In this document: positions 8,443 through 15,944 of the stretch, one piece after another
Layout: each line of letters begins with the position of its first letter
Position numbering within the stretch: position 1 is the first letter of the stretch
DNA from: Oxalobacteraceae bacterium
Lineage (GTDB): Bacteria > Pseudomonadota > Gammaproteobacteria > Burkholderiales > Burkholderiaceae_D
Length of the DNA: 33,458 nucleotides
Reading direction: 5' to 3'
Assembly: GCA_947487325.1 (NCBI GenBank)
Contig: CANKWG010000002.1
Span: 1 to 33,458 of the forward strand
Program-made: the position numbers and the translations under genes
The notes under the pieces: model-generated
What the model was told of the DNA's origin: nothing
What the model saw: only the letters and a program-made list of their open reading frames with translations
Database searches by the model: none

Positions 8443-9036
8443 ATGAACAAGCAACGCATTATTGGACATTTCAACGAGAGTGCCGAGTTAAAGATTCAGG
8501 CGGCGACTGCGCTCGCGCATCCGATTTCGGAAGCCATCGAGCTGATGTTCATGGCGCTTTCGAATGGCAATCGTATTCTTGCATGCGGTAATGGCGGTTC
8601 CGCAGCCCATGCCCAGCATTTTTCTGCTGGCCTGGTCGGTCGTTTCGAGCGGGAACGTCTGCCGTTACCGGCGCTGTCATTGTCAACTGACCCGTCCATC
8701 TTGACGGCTATTGGCAATGACTATAGCTTTGCCGAGATTTTTTCCAAGCAGGTGCAAGCTTATGGGCAAGCCGGTGATGTGTTGCTGGCGATTTCCACCG
8801 CGGGGAATTCGGCCAACGTTATGATGGCAATTGAAACTGCACAGGAGCGAGACATGCGCGTTGTTGCGCTCACTGGCAAAGGTGGCGGTGCAATTGCTTC
8901 ATTACTGAGTGATGCGGATGTACATGTGTGCGTACTGGATGACCGCATGACCCGGATTCAGGAAGTTCATTTATTGATTATTCATTGTCTTTGCGATGGT
9001 ATTGATGTCGCACTTTTTGGAGGAGATGCGGAATGA
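8443..9036 (+). CDS. diaA: SIS-domain protein DiaA (DnaA initiator-associating; phosphoheptose isomerase-like)
   Basis: The 197-aa protein is one SIS (sugar isomerase) domain. DiaA tetramers bind DnaA and promote timely replication initiation in E. coli; the paralogue GmhA makes heptose for lipopolysaccharide. The sugar-phosphate motif CGNGGSAAHAQHF and the segment LLAISTAGNS are clear. The stretch QVQAYGQAGDVLLAIST and the end RIQEVHLLIIHCLCDGID are closer to E. coli DiaA than GmhA. The position between yraN and dolP matches the E. coli diaA locus. Automatic annotation would often say GmhA, and heptose isomerase activity cannot be excluded. It overlaps dolP by four bases. Confidence 0.85.
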   Translation: MNKQRIIGHFNESAELKIQAATALAHPISEAIELMFMALSNGNRILACGNGGSAAHAQHFSAGLVGRFERERLPLPALSLSTDPSILTAIGNDYSFAEIFSKQVQAYGQAGDVLLAISTAGNSANVMMAIETAQERDMRVVALTGKGGGAIASLLSDADVHVCVLDDRMTRIQEVHLLIIHCLCDGIDVALFGGDAE

Positions 9037-9794
9037 GACCAGTATTTCAGGCGCGCGTGACCCGCGGTTTGTTCACACTTGCCTTGGGCGCCACGCTGCT
9101 AGTTAGTCTGCAGGCTTGCGTGCCCTTGATGATAGGCGGCACGGTAGCCGGCGCGATAGTAGCCACCGACCGACGCACCTTGGGTTCACAAACGGACGAC
9201 GCCGCTATAGAACTCAAGGCCACCGGCCGTGCGAGCAAAATCACCGGTGATAAAGGTCGAGTTGCCGTTGTCAGCTTCAATCGCATGGTGCTGCTCACAG
9301 GTGAGGTGGCCGATGAAACAATGAAGGCCGAGGTGTATAAGCAGGTCGAGACGATTGCTGGTATCAAATCCATAGAAAATGATCTGGTCATCGCGCCCGT
9401 ATCTTCGGTCGGCGTGCGCTCCAATGATGCGCTGATTTCCGGCAAAGTGAAGGCAGCGATCATTGATACGCAAGACTTGTATCTCAATGCATTCAAGGTG
9501 CATACCGATCGCAGTGTCGTCTATCTGATGGGCCGGGTGACCGAACGAGAGGCCAAACTTGGTGCTGAAGTTGCTCGGAATGCCGCCAGTAAGATCAATA
9601 AAGTCGTTTTGCTGTTTGAATATATTGATGAAGGCGAGGCAAAGAAATTCATCCCGAAGCAGGTGAATGACAAGGAAAAGTCGGCTGCAGCGGATCCGAA
9701 GTCTGCGCCGACACCCGCAGCGAACCCCGAGTCCAAAGCTGATGCGAATGCGCCGGCAAAAGCTGCCCAGCCCAAGGAAGCGCCAGAACGGTAG
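9033..9794 (+). CDS. dolP: BON-domain outer-membrane lipoprotein DolP
   Basis: DolP (YraP) is an outer-membrane lipoprotein with two BON domains that supports envelope integrity and BAM function and localises to division sites. The 253-aa product has a signal peptide ending in the lipobox LQAC (Cys29). The dual-domain core follows, including the family motif VYLMGRVTEREA in the second BON domain. After about residue 210 comes a tail of some 40 residues rich in Ala, Pro and Lys that E. coli DolP (191 aa) lacks. The start ATG overlaps the diaA stop, and a strong terminator follows. Confidence 0.93.
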   Translation: MRPVFQARVTRGLFTLALGATLLVSLQACVPLMIGGTVAGAIVATDRRTLGSQTDDAAIELKATGRASKITGDKGRVAVVSFNRMVLLTGEVADETMKAEVYKQVETIAGIKSIENDLVIAPVSSVGVRSNDALISGKVKAAIIDTQDLYLNAFKVHTDRSVVYLMGRVTEREAKLGAEVARNAASKINKVVLLFEYIDEGEAKKFIPKQVNDKEKSAAADPKSAPTPAANPESKADANAPAKAAQPKEAPER

Positions 9795-9805
9795 GGTGCT
9801 GTCAC

Positions 9806-9823
9806 TGCAGATATGCATCTGCA
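9806..9823 (+). repeat. Inverted repeat upstream of the dolP terminator
   Basis: TGCAGAT and ATCTGCA form a perfect 7-bp stem around a 4-base loop, directly abutting the intrinsic terminator that follows. It lacks its own T-run. It may protect the 3' end of the transcript or be a second fold of the same termination region. Confidence 0.5.
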
Positions 9824-9824
9824 A

Positions 9825-9855
9825 GGGGTGTGGCGCAAGTCGCCCACCCCTTTTT
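9825..9855 (+). terminator. Rho-independent terminator after dolP
   Basis: GGGGTG then GGCG (9825-9835, one bulged T) pairs with CGCC then CACCCC (9841-9850) around a 5-base loop, giving ten base pairs, mostly GC. TTTTT follows at 9851-9855. This is the clearest plus-strand terminator in the window and closes the yraN-diaA-dolP unit. Confidence 0.85.
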
Positions 9856-9881
9856 CATTCGGGGGATCGACTGCACTGTCC

Positions 9882-9887
9882 TATAAT
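9882..9887 (+). promoter_or_regulatory. -10 TATAAT for the thioredoxin-like gene
   Basis: A perfect TATAAT follows the dolP terminator. No good -35 is seen. It would give a leader of about 130 bases before the ATG at 10027. The leader contains a 6-bp stem TTGCAC/GTGCAA (9936-9941 with 9951-9956) and a smaller GTAC/GTAC pairing (9960-9978). The gap 9856-10026 holds no convincing ORF. Confidence 0.45.
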
Positions 9888-10026
9888 GACGTCTAACCGA
9901 TCCTGATAAGCGCTAATAAAAAGCCTCTAGCCTTGTTGCACCGTCTTGCCGTGCAAGATGTACTGTCTGCGGCGGTACGCCTAGCCAGCGACATTTTCTT
10001 AGAGCTACTTAACTTTGGAAAGCCCC

Positions 10027-10554
10027 ATGTCTCGTCATTTCCCGCGCCGCGCCGGCGGCCTCACCATCATTCAAACCATGGCGATTCTGGCCATACTGGG
10101 TGTCGTTCTTTTCTTTGCGCTTTCTCTACTCAAAAAAGAGATGGCGCCCGCAGCAACCTTCAAGACCTTGCAGGGTGAGCAAATCACCACGGCATCATTG
10201 CGCGGTAAGGTGGTTATGGTGAATTTCTGGGCAACCAGCTGCAGCACCTGTGTTCAGGAAATGCCGGAGATGGTGGAGACGTACAAGAAATACCGCGAGC
10301 GTGGTTTTGAATTCGTGGCAGTAGCGATGAGCTATGACCCACCCAACTACGTCATGAACTACACCGAGACGCGACAGCTGCCATTCAAGGTTGCGCTGGA
10401 TGCCGATGGAGAGGTTGCGCGCTCATTTGGCGACGTGAAACTGACACCGACCACCTTCCTTATCAACAAGAACGGTGAAATTCTCAAGCGCTATGTCGGC
10501 ATTCCGGAATTTCCGGCAATGCACCAGTTGATCGAGAAGGCGCTCGCGGTCTGA
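10027..10554 (+). CDS. Membrane-anchored TlpA-like thioredoxin-fold protein
   Basis: This 175-aa protein is a TlpA/ResA-type periplasmic thiol-disulfide oxidoreductase or peroxiredoxin-like reductase. The segment at residues 12-35 is a single hydrophobic anchor. The thioredoxin fold follows, with FWATSCSTC giving C72-x-x-C75, and a cis-Pro loop LTPTTF. The fold probably faces the periplasm. GGAAAG upstream of the ATG is a reasonable ribosome site; a TTG at 10015 is an alternative. The N-terminus RRAGGLTIIQ before the hydrophobic stretch looks like a prepilin signal with Gln in place of Glu at +5. It is a single gene between a terminator and the convergent lipA. The substrate is unknown; cytochrome c maturation is one possibility. 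Confidence 0.88.
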   Translation: MSRHFPRRAGGLTIIQTMAILAILGVVLFFALSLLKKEMAPAATFKTLQGEQITTASLRGKVVMVNFWATSCSTCVQEMPEMVETYKKYRERGFEFVAVAMSYDPPNYVMNYTETRQLPFKVALDADGEVARSFGDVKLTPTTFLINKNGEILKRYVGIPEFPAMHQLIEKALAV

Positions 10555-10599
10555 GGCGGAAGCTCGATCTGCAGATTGATCGGCAAAGATAGGGGCGGT

Positions 10600-11568
10600 T
10601 TACTTCAGCCCAGCCTTATGCGCCTGCTGATCGGCATGGTAGGAACTGCGTACCATCGCCCCGACTGCAGCATGCATGAATCCCATTTCTGCAGCTGCAG
10701 CTTCGAACATGCGGAACGTGTCCGGATGTACGTAGCGCCTCACCGGTAAATGATCGCCACTGGGTGTTAGATACTGACCGATCGTGAGCATATCCACATT
10801 GTGTGCACGCAGGTCGCGCATCACTTCCAGAATCTCTTCATCGGTTTCACCCAGTCCGACCATCAGACCCGATTTGGTAGGCACGTCCGGATGCAAGGCT
10901 TTGAAACGTTTGAGCAGATCCAGTGAGTACGCGTAATCAGAGCCCGGACGCGCTTCTTTGTAAAGGCGTGGTACGGTTTCGAGATTGTGATTCATCACAT
11001 CCGGCGGCGCTGCTTTGAGAATTTCCAGTGCCTTGTCCATGCGGCCGCGAAAATCCGGCGTCAAAATTTCAATTCTTGTGTCCGGCGAGAGTTCACGTAC
11101 GCGTTGTATGCACGAAACAAAGTGAGCGGCTCCGCCATCACGCAGATCATCACGATCCACTGAGGTAATCACGACATAGGACAAGCGAAGTGCTGCGATG
11201 GTCTTCGCAAGATTCTCGGGTTCGTTGACATCCAGCGGATCGGGTCGTCCATGGCCCACATCACAAAACGGGCAGCGACGCGTGCACTTGTCGCCCATGA
11301 TCATGAAGGTGGCTGTTCCTTTGCCAAAGCACTCGCCGATATTGGGACACGATGCTTCTTCGCACACAGTCACCAGATTATTCGCGCGCAGAATATCCTT
11401 GATCTCGTAGAACCGGGTGGTGGGTGATGCGGCCTTGACGCGTATCCAATCGGGCTTGGGCAGCTTTTCTGCTGGCACGATCTTGATTGGAATGCGTGCA
11501 GTCTTTCCTGCGCCTTTTTGCTTTTCGGCGGGATTGTAGATGGGTGCGTTAACGTTCTCGGAATCCAT
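10600..11568 (-). CDS. lipA: Lipoyl synthase LipA
   Basis: LipA is a radical SAM enzyme that inserts two sulfurs into protein-bound octanoyl groups to make lipoyl cofactors. From the ATG at 11568 it has 322 aa. The auxiliary cluster cysteines are C69, C74 and C80 (CEEASCPNIGEC); the radical SAM cysteines are C95, C99 and C102 (CTRRCPFC). The conserved RSSYHA serine motif is near the C-terminus. A GTG at 11577 is an alternative start overlapping lipB. The chosen ATG lies one base after the lipB stop, so the genes are tightly coupled and act in consecutive steps. The 45 bp to the convergent thioredoxin-like gene show no strong terminator. Confidence 0.97.
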   Translation of the reverse strand: MDSENVNAPIYNPAEKQKGAGKTARIPIKIVPAEKLPKPDWIRVKAASPTTRFYEIKDILRANNLVTVCEEASCPNIGECFGKGTATFMIMGDKCTRRCPFCDVGHGRPDPLDVNEPENLAKTIAALRLSYVVITSVDRDDLRDGGAAHFVSCIQRVRELSPDTRIEILTPDFRGRMDKALEILKAAPPDVMNHNLETVPRLYKEARPGSDYAYSLDLLKRFKALHPDVPTKSGLMVGLGETDEEILEVMRDLRAHNVDMLTIGQYLTPSGDHLPVRRYVHPDTFRMFEAAAAEMGFMHAAVGAMVRSSYHADQQAHKAGLK

Positions 11569-11569
11569 G

Positions 11570-12205
11570 TCAGGCACGAAGTTGTTTGTCCAGTTGCTGA
11601 GCGAGTGTTTGTTGCGCGTCCGTCAGTGTCGCATCAACACCGAGTGTGCGCATATCGATAGTTTGCAGTCCCGGATAGCCGCAGGGATTGATCCATGAAA
11701 ATGCTTCTAAATCCATCGCAACATTCAGCGAGACGCCGTGGTAAGTGCAGCCACTAGCGCGAATTTTCAAACCAAGTGCGGCAATTTTTGCGCCGGCATA
11801 CGCGCCCTGAGCCACATAAATTCCTGGCGCGCCAGGCTTGCGAACACCGTCCAGATTATACGCCGCCAGTGTTTCGATAACGGCTTGTTCGATACGGCCG
11901 ACAAACTCGCGCGGCAGGCGGGTGTGCCCTTCGCGGCGCAGGTCGCAAAGGATATAAACCACCGCCTGACCCGGGCCATGATAAGTGACCTCACCACCGC
12001 GATCCGTCTGAACGACCGGAATAGCATGGGCATCAATGATGTGGGCAATATCGGCGCCCAGACCCAGCGTAAACACCGGTGGATGCTCGACCAGCCACAA
12101 TTGATCAGGTGTCGCTGCATCGCGCGCATCGGTGAAGGCCCGCATTGCATCAAAGGTTTGCGTATAGTCTTCAACACCACGTTGCAGGATGTGCAAATCA
12201 GGCAT
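11570..12205 (-). CDS. lipB: Octanoyltransferase LipB
   Basis: LipB transfers octanoate from acyl carrier protein to the lipoyl domains of 2-oxoacid dehydrogenases and the glycine cleavage H protein. The 211-aa product has the family motif RGGEVTYHGPGQ near residue 70. The catalytic dyad is K140 (GAKIAALGLK) and C175 (NPCGYPG). It lies one base downstream of the DUF493 gene and one base upstream of lipA, in the order dacC-DUF493-lipB-lipA, as in E. coli dacA-ybeD-lipB-lipA. Confidence 0.97.
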   Translation of the reverse strand: MPDLHILQRGVEDYTQTFDAMRAFTDARDAATPDQLWLVEHPPVFTLGLGADIAHIIDAHAIPVVQTDRGGEVTYHGPGQAVVYILCDLRREGHTRLPREFVGRIEQAVIETLAAYNLDGVRKPGAPGIYVAQGAYAGAKIAALGLKIRASGCTYHGVSLNVAMDLEAFSWINPCGYPGLQTIDMRTLGVDATLTDAQQTLAQQLDKQLRA

Positions 12206-12206
12206 G

Positions 12207-12476
12207 TCAGAGTACGACTTTGACCATGGGGTGTGACGATAGCGTGCGATAAAGATTGTCTAGTTGCTCGCGGCTGGTGGCACGCACGGTGACGGTGAGC
12301 GACAAATAATTTCCTTTTGACGAGGGACGCATTTCCATTTTGTCGGCGTCAAATTCAGGATCATGAAGAAGAACCACATCAACTATCGTTTGTGCGAAAC
12401 CATCTTGTGTGACGCCCATAATTTTTATGGGAAAGTCACACGGATAGGTAATCAGGCTGTCGTCAGGAAGGTTCAT
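12207..12476 (-). CDS. ybeD: DUF493 (YbeD family) small protein
   Basis: This 89-aa protein belongs to the YbeD/DUF493 family, an ACT-like small fold of unknown function that is very often next to lipB. The C-terminal pattern SLTVTVRATSREQLDNLY followed by LSSHPMVKVVL is characteristic. A regulatory role in lipoylation has been suggested only from its position; nothing here proves it. The start at 12476 is the only suitable ATG. It lies 17 bp downstream of dacC on the same strand. Confidence 0.92.
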   Translation of the reverse strand: MNLPDDSLITYPCDFPIKIMGVTQDGFAQTIVDVVLLHDPEFDADKMEMRPSSKGNYLSLTVTVRATSREQLDNLYRTLSSHPMVKVVL

Positions 12477-12493
12477 TTTCAGAGGTCTATCCT

Positions 12494-13639
12494 CTAGTGA
12501 GGCAACATCAGCCGCAAGGAATCAAACGCTCGACCAAAAACAGTGGCTTCGTTAATCTGATCAAGCGCCTGCAAAGGTAGTTCGCTAATGACTTTGCCAT
12601 CGGCCAGCACTTTCAGCGTGCCCACCTGACGAAACTGGGGAATGGGTGCGATCAGTGGATCAGTCCTTTGCACCACCGACTTGAGATTGGCGGTCGATCC
12701 GCGTGGCAGGCTGACATAGACGTCGCGATTGAAACCCAGCCGTACCTCATCTTTCGATCCCTTCCATACGACGGGCGTCAGCACGGCCTGATCTTTCGAG
12801 TAAATTTTGAAGGACTGAAAATTCATGAAACCCCAGTTCAGCAGCTTCTGACTTTCCTGCGCGCGCATAGGGTCGGATTCTGTACCTAGCACGACAGAAA
12901 TCAGTCGCCGCTGACCACTGCCATTGGGCCTGACGGCAGAGGCGATCAGACAATAACCTGCCGCCTGAGTATGACCGGTCTTCATGCCGTCGACAGTGTC
13001 ATCCAGCCATAGCAGGCGATTACGATTGGGCTGGCTGATTTTGTTGTAGGTGAAGCTCTTTACCGAATAAATCTTGTAGAACTCTGGAAAATCGGTAATC
13101 AGTCGCGAAGCAAGTACTGAAAGATCGCGCGCTGTCGAATAATTATTCGGGTCAGGCAGGCCATGTGGATTCGCGAAACGCGTATTTTTCAGGCCCATCT
13201 GTGCGGCCTGACGGTTCATCAGCACGGTGAACGCTGCCTGATCACCAGCAACAGCCTCAGCCAGTGTGACGGCAGCGTCATTCCCTGATTGCACGATTAA
13301 TCCGTGGAGCAGATCCGTGACACGCACAGCCGTATCGGGTTCGATGAACATCTTCGAGCTGCCGCTATCGACCTTCCATGCATTGACAGACACGTTGATC
13401 GTCTGATTCATGTCGAGTCGCTTGTCTCTGATCGCAGAAAACGTCAGATAGGCAGTCATGATCTTGGTCAGCGATGCAGGCTCAATGCGCGTATCCGCCT
13501 CATGCGAGGCCAGCACTTGCTGGCTGCTTGCATCGAGCAATAACCAGGCGCGTGCGGCGATCGTGGGTGGCGTAATAGTTTGCGCACTTGCGCTGGCCAT
13601 CAGCAGAAAACCAAGTAATGCAGACAGCAGGTTTTTCAT
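12494..13639 (-). CDS. dacC: D-alanyl-D-alanine carboxypeptidase (PBP5/6 family)
   Basis: Low-molecular-weight PBPs of this type remove the terminal D-Ala from peptidoglycan stem peptides in the periplasm. From the ATG at 13639 the product has 381 aa with a cleavable signal peptide ending near ASAQ (residue 20). An upstream in-frame TTG is less likely. Active-site motifs are complete: S56-L-T-K59, S118-G-N120 and K220-T-G222. The C-terminal beta domain and a final amphipathic segment (FGRAFDSLRLML) match membrane-anchoring PBP5. It heads the dacC-DUF493-lipB-lipA unit and may have its own promoter. Confidence 0.95.
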   Translation of the reverse strand: MKNLLSALLGFLLMASASAQTITPPTIAARAWLLLDASSQQVLASHEADTRIEPASLTKIMTAYLTFSAIRDKRLDMNQTINVSVNAWKVDSGSSKMFIEPDTAVRVTDLLHGLIVQSGNDAAVTLAEAVAGDQAAFTVLMNRQAAQMGLKNTRFANPHGLPDPNNYSTARDLSVLASRLITDFPEFYKIYSVKSFTYNKISQPNRNRLLWLDDTVDGMKTGHTQAAGYCLIASAVRPNGSGQRRLISVVLGTESDPMRAQESQKLLNWGFMNFQSFKIYSKDQAVLTPVVWKGSKDEVRLGFNRDVYVSLPRGSTANLKSVVQRTDPLIAPIPQFRQVGTLKVLADGKVISELPLQALDQINEATVFGRAFDSLRLMLPH

Positions 13640-13677
13640 AAAACTAGACACAATCAACCGGTAAAAGACAGGTGCGA

Positions 13678-13683
13678 ATTATA
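13678..13683 (-). promoter_or_regulatory. -10 TATAAT for dacC
   Basis: A perfect TATAAT on the minus strand sits 38 bases before the dacC ATG and overlaps the stop codon of the upstream hydrolase gene. The -35 region at 17 bp (TCGCTC) matches only about half of consensus. It would give a leader of about 30 bases and allow dacC to be expressed separately from the hydrolase. Confidence 0.45.
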
Positions 13684-14326
13684 GAGCTTGTGATGACGAT
13701 GAGCGATCCCAGCCATCGATGACCAGCTTTTTTATGTGATGCAGTTTTCGGTGAAAAAAATGATCGGCGCCGGGAATGACAATCACCGGCAAATCCTGCG
13801 GGCGTGCCCAGTCGAGTACATCGACCAGAGGAATGGTGTCATCCTGTTCGCCGTGAATCAGCAGGGTATTGGCAGGCACCTCCGGCACTGTCCATTTGCC
13901 TGCGGCGGTGCCGACGAGCACCAAGCGTTCCGCGGGTTCATGTTGCGCGACGAGCTGTTGCTGAAGCCGCGACAGTACAAAGGTGCCAAATGAGAATCCG
14001 GCCATCGCCACCGGCAGATTTGGATATTGCGCGCGCATGTGGGCATGGAGCAGCGCCATATCCTGTGTTTCGCCAATGCCGTCATCGTGTACGCCCGCTG
14101 ATGATCCGACACCCCGAAAATTCATGCGTACGCTGACATAACCAAGCGCAATGAAGGCGCGAGCGAGCGTTTGCACCACTTTGTTATCCATCGTGCCACC
14201 GTAAAGTGGGTGGGGATGGGCAATCAGCGCGATACCGCGTGGTGAGATTTCGGGGGGCAAATCCAGACTGCACTCAAGCGGGCCTGCTTCACCGGCAATT
14301 GAGAAAGCCTGTGTCTGGGAATTCAT
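13679..14326 (-). CDS. Alpha/beta hydrolase (dienelactone hydrolase-like)
   Basis: This 215-aa cytoplasmic hydrolase has the oxyanion-type motif HPHPLYGGTMDNKVV near residue 37 and the nucleophile elbow GFSFG with S112. A likely acid is in HGEQDDTIPL (D162 or D163), and the catalytic His is H189 in GADHFFH. This combination is typical of a widespread proteobacterial family of uncharacterised hydrolases. The substrate is unknown. It lies six bases downstream of the [2Fe-2S] gene and 39 bp upstream of dacC. No signal peptide is visible. Confidence 0.88.
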   Translation of the reverse strand: MNSQTQAFSIAGEAGPLECSLDLPPEISPRGIALIAHPHPLYGGTMDNKVVQTLARAFIALGYVSVRMNFRGVGSSAGVHDDGIGETQDMALLHAHMRAQYPNLPVAMAGFSFGTFVLSRLQQQLVAQHEPAERLVLVGTAAGKWTVPEVPANTLLIHGEQDDTIPLVDVLDWARPQDLPVIVIPGADHFFHRKLHHIKKLVIDGWDRSSSSQAL

Positions 14327-14332
14327 GGGGCA

Positions 14333-14650
14333 TCAGATCTTGAGGCGATCAACCACTTTGCCATCCACTATATGTTGATCGATGATCTCATCGATATCTT
14401 CCTTATCAACATAGGTATACCAGGTTCCTTGCGGATAAATAACCATGACCGGACCCTCTTCGCAGCGATCAAGGCATCCGGCTTTGTTGATTCTTACTTT
14501 ACCCTGGCCGTTCAGGTTGAGTTGTTTCATGCGTTTCTTCGCGTGTTCCTGTGCTTCTTTTGCGCCGCGATCGGCGCAACAGGCGCGACCATCATCGCGC
14601 TCATTGATGCAGAAAAAAACGTGATGTTGATAGAAGGAAGTATCGCTCAT
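14333..14650 (-). CDS. (2Fe-2S) thioredoxin-like ferredoxin domain protein
   Basis: The 105-aa protein resembles thioredoxin-like [2Fe-2S] ferredoxins related to the NuoE fold. Cysteines C14, C24, C25, C59 and C63 include the pattern expected for cluster ligands, notably INKAGCLDRCEEGP. The end VDGKVVDRL is common in this family. Its electron partner is unknown. It is close to, and probably cotranscribed with, the downstream alpha/beta hydrolase. A weak -10 (TATGAT on the minus strand, 14688-14683) lies 33 bases before the start, without a recognisable -35. Confidence 0.88.
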   Translation of the reverse strand: MSDTSFYQHHVFFCINERDDGRACCADRGAKEAQEHAKKRMKQLNLNGQGKVRINKAGCLDRCEEGPVMVIYPQGTWYTYVDKEDIDEIIDQHIVDGKVVDRLKI

Positions 14651-14710
14651 GGAAGTCGGAAGGCCAAAGATTGAAGCCTCGCATCATACACCGGGTATGG
14701 GTCTCGAATT

Positions 14711-15874
14711 TCAGCCGGATTTTGCCGTGCTGAGATGGGTAGGGTGGGTCAGAAACCAGAGTGCAAAAGCGGGCCAGCACAGCGACAGAAATTGGGCAGC
14801 GCCATTGAAATTGAGGAATTTTCCCTGCGCCCAATCTTGCAAGGTGGACAGGAAATACGGATTGGACGGTGCCAGGTTGATCAATACCAGCGCAATCAGT
14901 AGCGATAGCGTTGCCGCCCGTCGCTGGGCCGCCGGCGGCGCAAACGACAAGCCGGCCAGCATCACGATGCCGACCATCAGCCCGCTGACAGCGGCGGGCG
15001 TGAGCCAGCTGAAAGCGTCATCCGGCGCAAACAGCACCGCATGGGCCAGCGCCTTGGTCGCAATGGCCGTGAGCATCAGCATCAGCGCCAGTCCCACTTT
15101 GGGCGCAGCTCGGCGCGTTTGACAAAGCAGCGTCAACACGGCGCCGGTCATGCCAAAAGCCGTAATGATGACCTCCAACAGCCGATAGTGATCAACGCTG
15201 AAATGTATTTCCTGCCACAGCAGTTGGCTCAGGTCCACTGGTACGGCAAACCAGGAGGAGAGCCAGCCCGATACCGTGGGCAATAGCTGGCCGTGACCAA
15301 AGAGATAGGGTTGCGGATAAATTTGGGCGACCGGCCACAAGGCCACCACGATCAGACCACGGCTCGCCTGTTCGGAAAACCATGAACGCCTGAGCGAGCG
15401 CAGCCAGCTTTTTTCCAGCACTGGCGAGTACAGGAGCGTTCCGGATAGTGCTCCGATGATCACCCCGAGGGAATTGGTCATCAAATCCAGATTGCTCGGC
15501 ACGCGTGAGGGCAAATAACTCTGCAGTGCTTCCAGCGTAACGGCCAGCAGAATGCCCAAGGCACTGGTGATCAAGACTGCCCATGCGCCGCGCACTCGCG
15601 GATACAAGGCTAGTACACTTAGCGCACCCAGCGGCACATAGCCGATGACGTTGACGACTAGATCGAACCACGTCCAGTAGTGCGGCATTTGCTCGACCAA
15701 ATAGCTCCAGGGCAATAGGCCGTTGTCACGCCATCCGGAAAACGGGAATCCGCTTGAATAGATCACCAGCAGCACATAGACAAGCAGCGCAATCCGCACC
15801 GATGCAGAAGCTTTTTTATGAGCGACTTGGGAAAGTGGCGCCTCGCCGTGGCTGTGCATCTGTGGATCCGACAT
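14711..15874 (-). CDS. VanZ-like family integral membrane protein
   Basis: The 387-aa product has an N-terminal VanZ-like domain. A first membrane segment near residues 27-45 leads into IYSSGFPFSGW. WFDLVVNVIGYVPLG and the motif LEALQSYLPSRVPSNLDLMTNSLG follow; the last is a signature of VanZ proteins. The C-terminal half adds about five to six more hydrophobic segments, so the protein is longer than a minimal VanZ. I use the ATG at 15874; the frame stays open to 15952, overlapping the divergent birA. Function is unknown; resistance to teicoplanin is known only for VanZ itself. The 60-bp gap before the [2Fe-2S] gene is not coding. Confidence 0.85.
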   Translation of the reverse strand: MSDPQMHSHGEAPLSQVAHKKASASVRIALLVYVLLVIYSSGFPFSGWRDNGLLPWSYLVEQMPHYWTWFDLVVNVIGYVPLGALSVLALYPRVRGAWAVLITSALGILLAVTLEALQSYLPSRVPSNLDLMTNSLGVIIGALSGTLLYSPVLEKSWLRSLRRSWFSEQASRGLIVVALWPVAQIYPQPYLFGHGQLLPTVSGWLSSWFAVPVDLSQLLWQEIHFSVDHYRLLEVIITAFGMTGAVLTLLCQTRRAAPKVGLALMLMLTAIATKALAHAVLFAPDDAFSWLTPAAVSGLMVGIVMLAGLSFAPPAAQRRAATLSLLIALVLINLAPSNPYFLSTLQDWAQGKFLNFNGAAQFLSLCWPAFALWFLTHPTHLSTAKSG

Positions 15875-15944
15875 GGCTGGCAGTGTATTGGACTTTCGTG
15901 TAGCCGTCACCCGCAGTGCGGTTTGAGCCGATACAATGCGCCCC

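Noticed and set aside
9186..9824. 212-aa minus-strand open frame opposite dolP
   Set aside because: It is antisense to a recognised lipoprotein and runs through its terminator; no family or ribosome site is seen.
9933..10178. 81-aa TTG-started frame overlapping the thioredoxin-like gene
   Set aside because: It starts in the leader and reads the real gene in another frame, with a shadow-like His/Arg/Ser-rich end.
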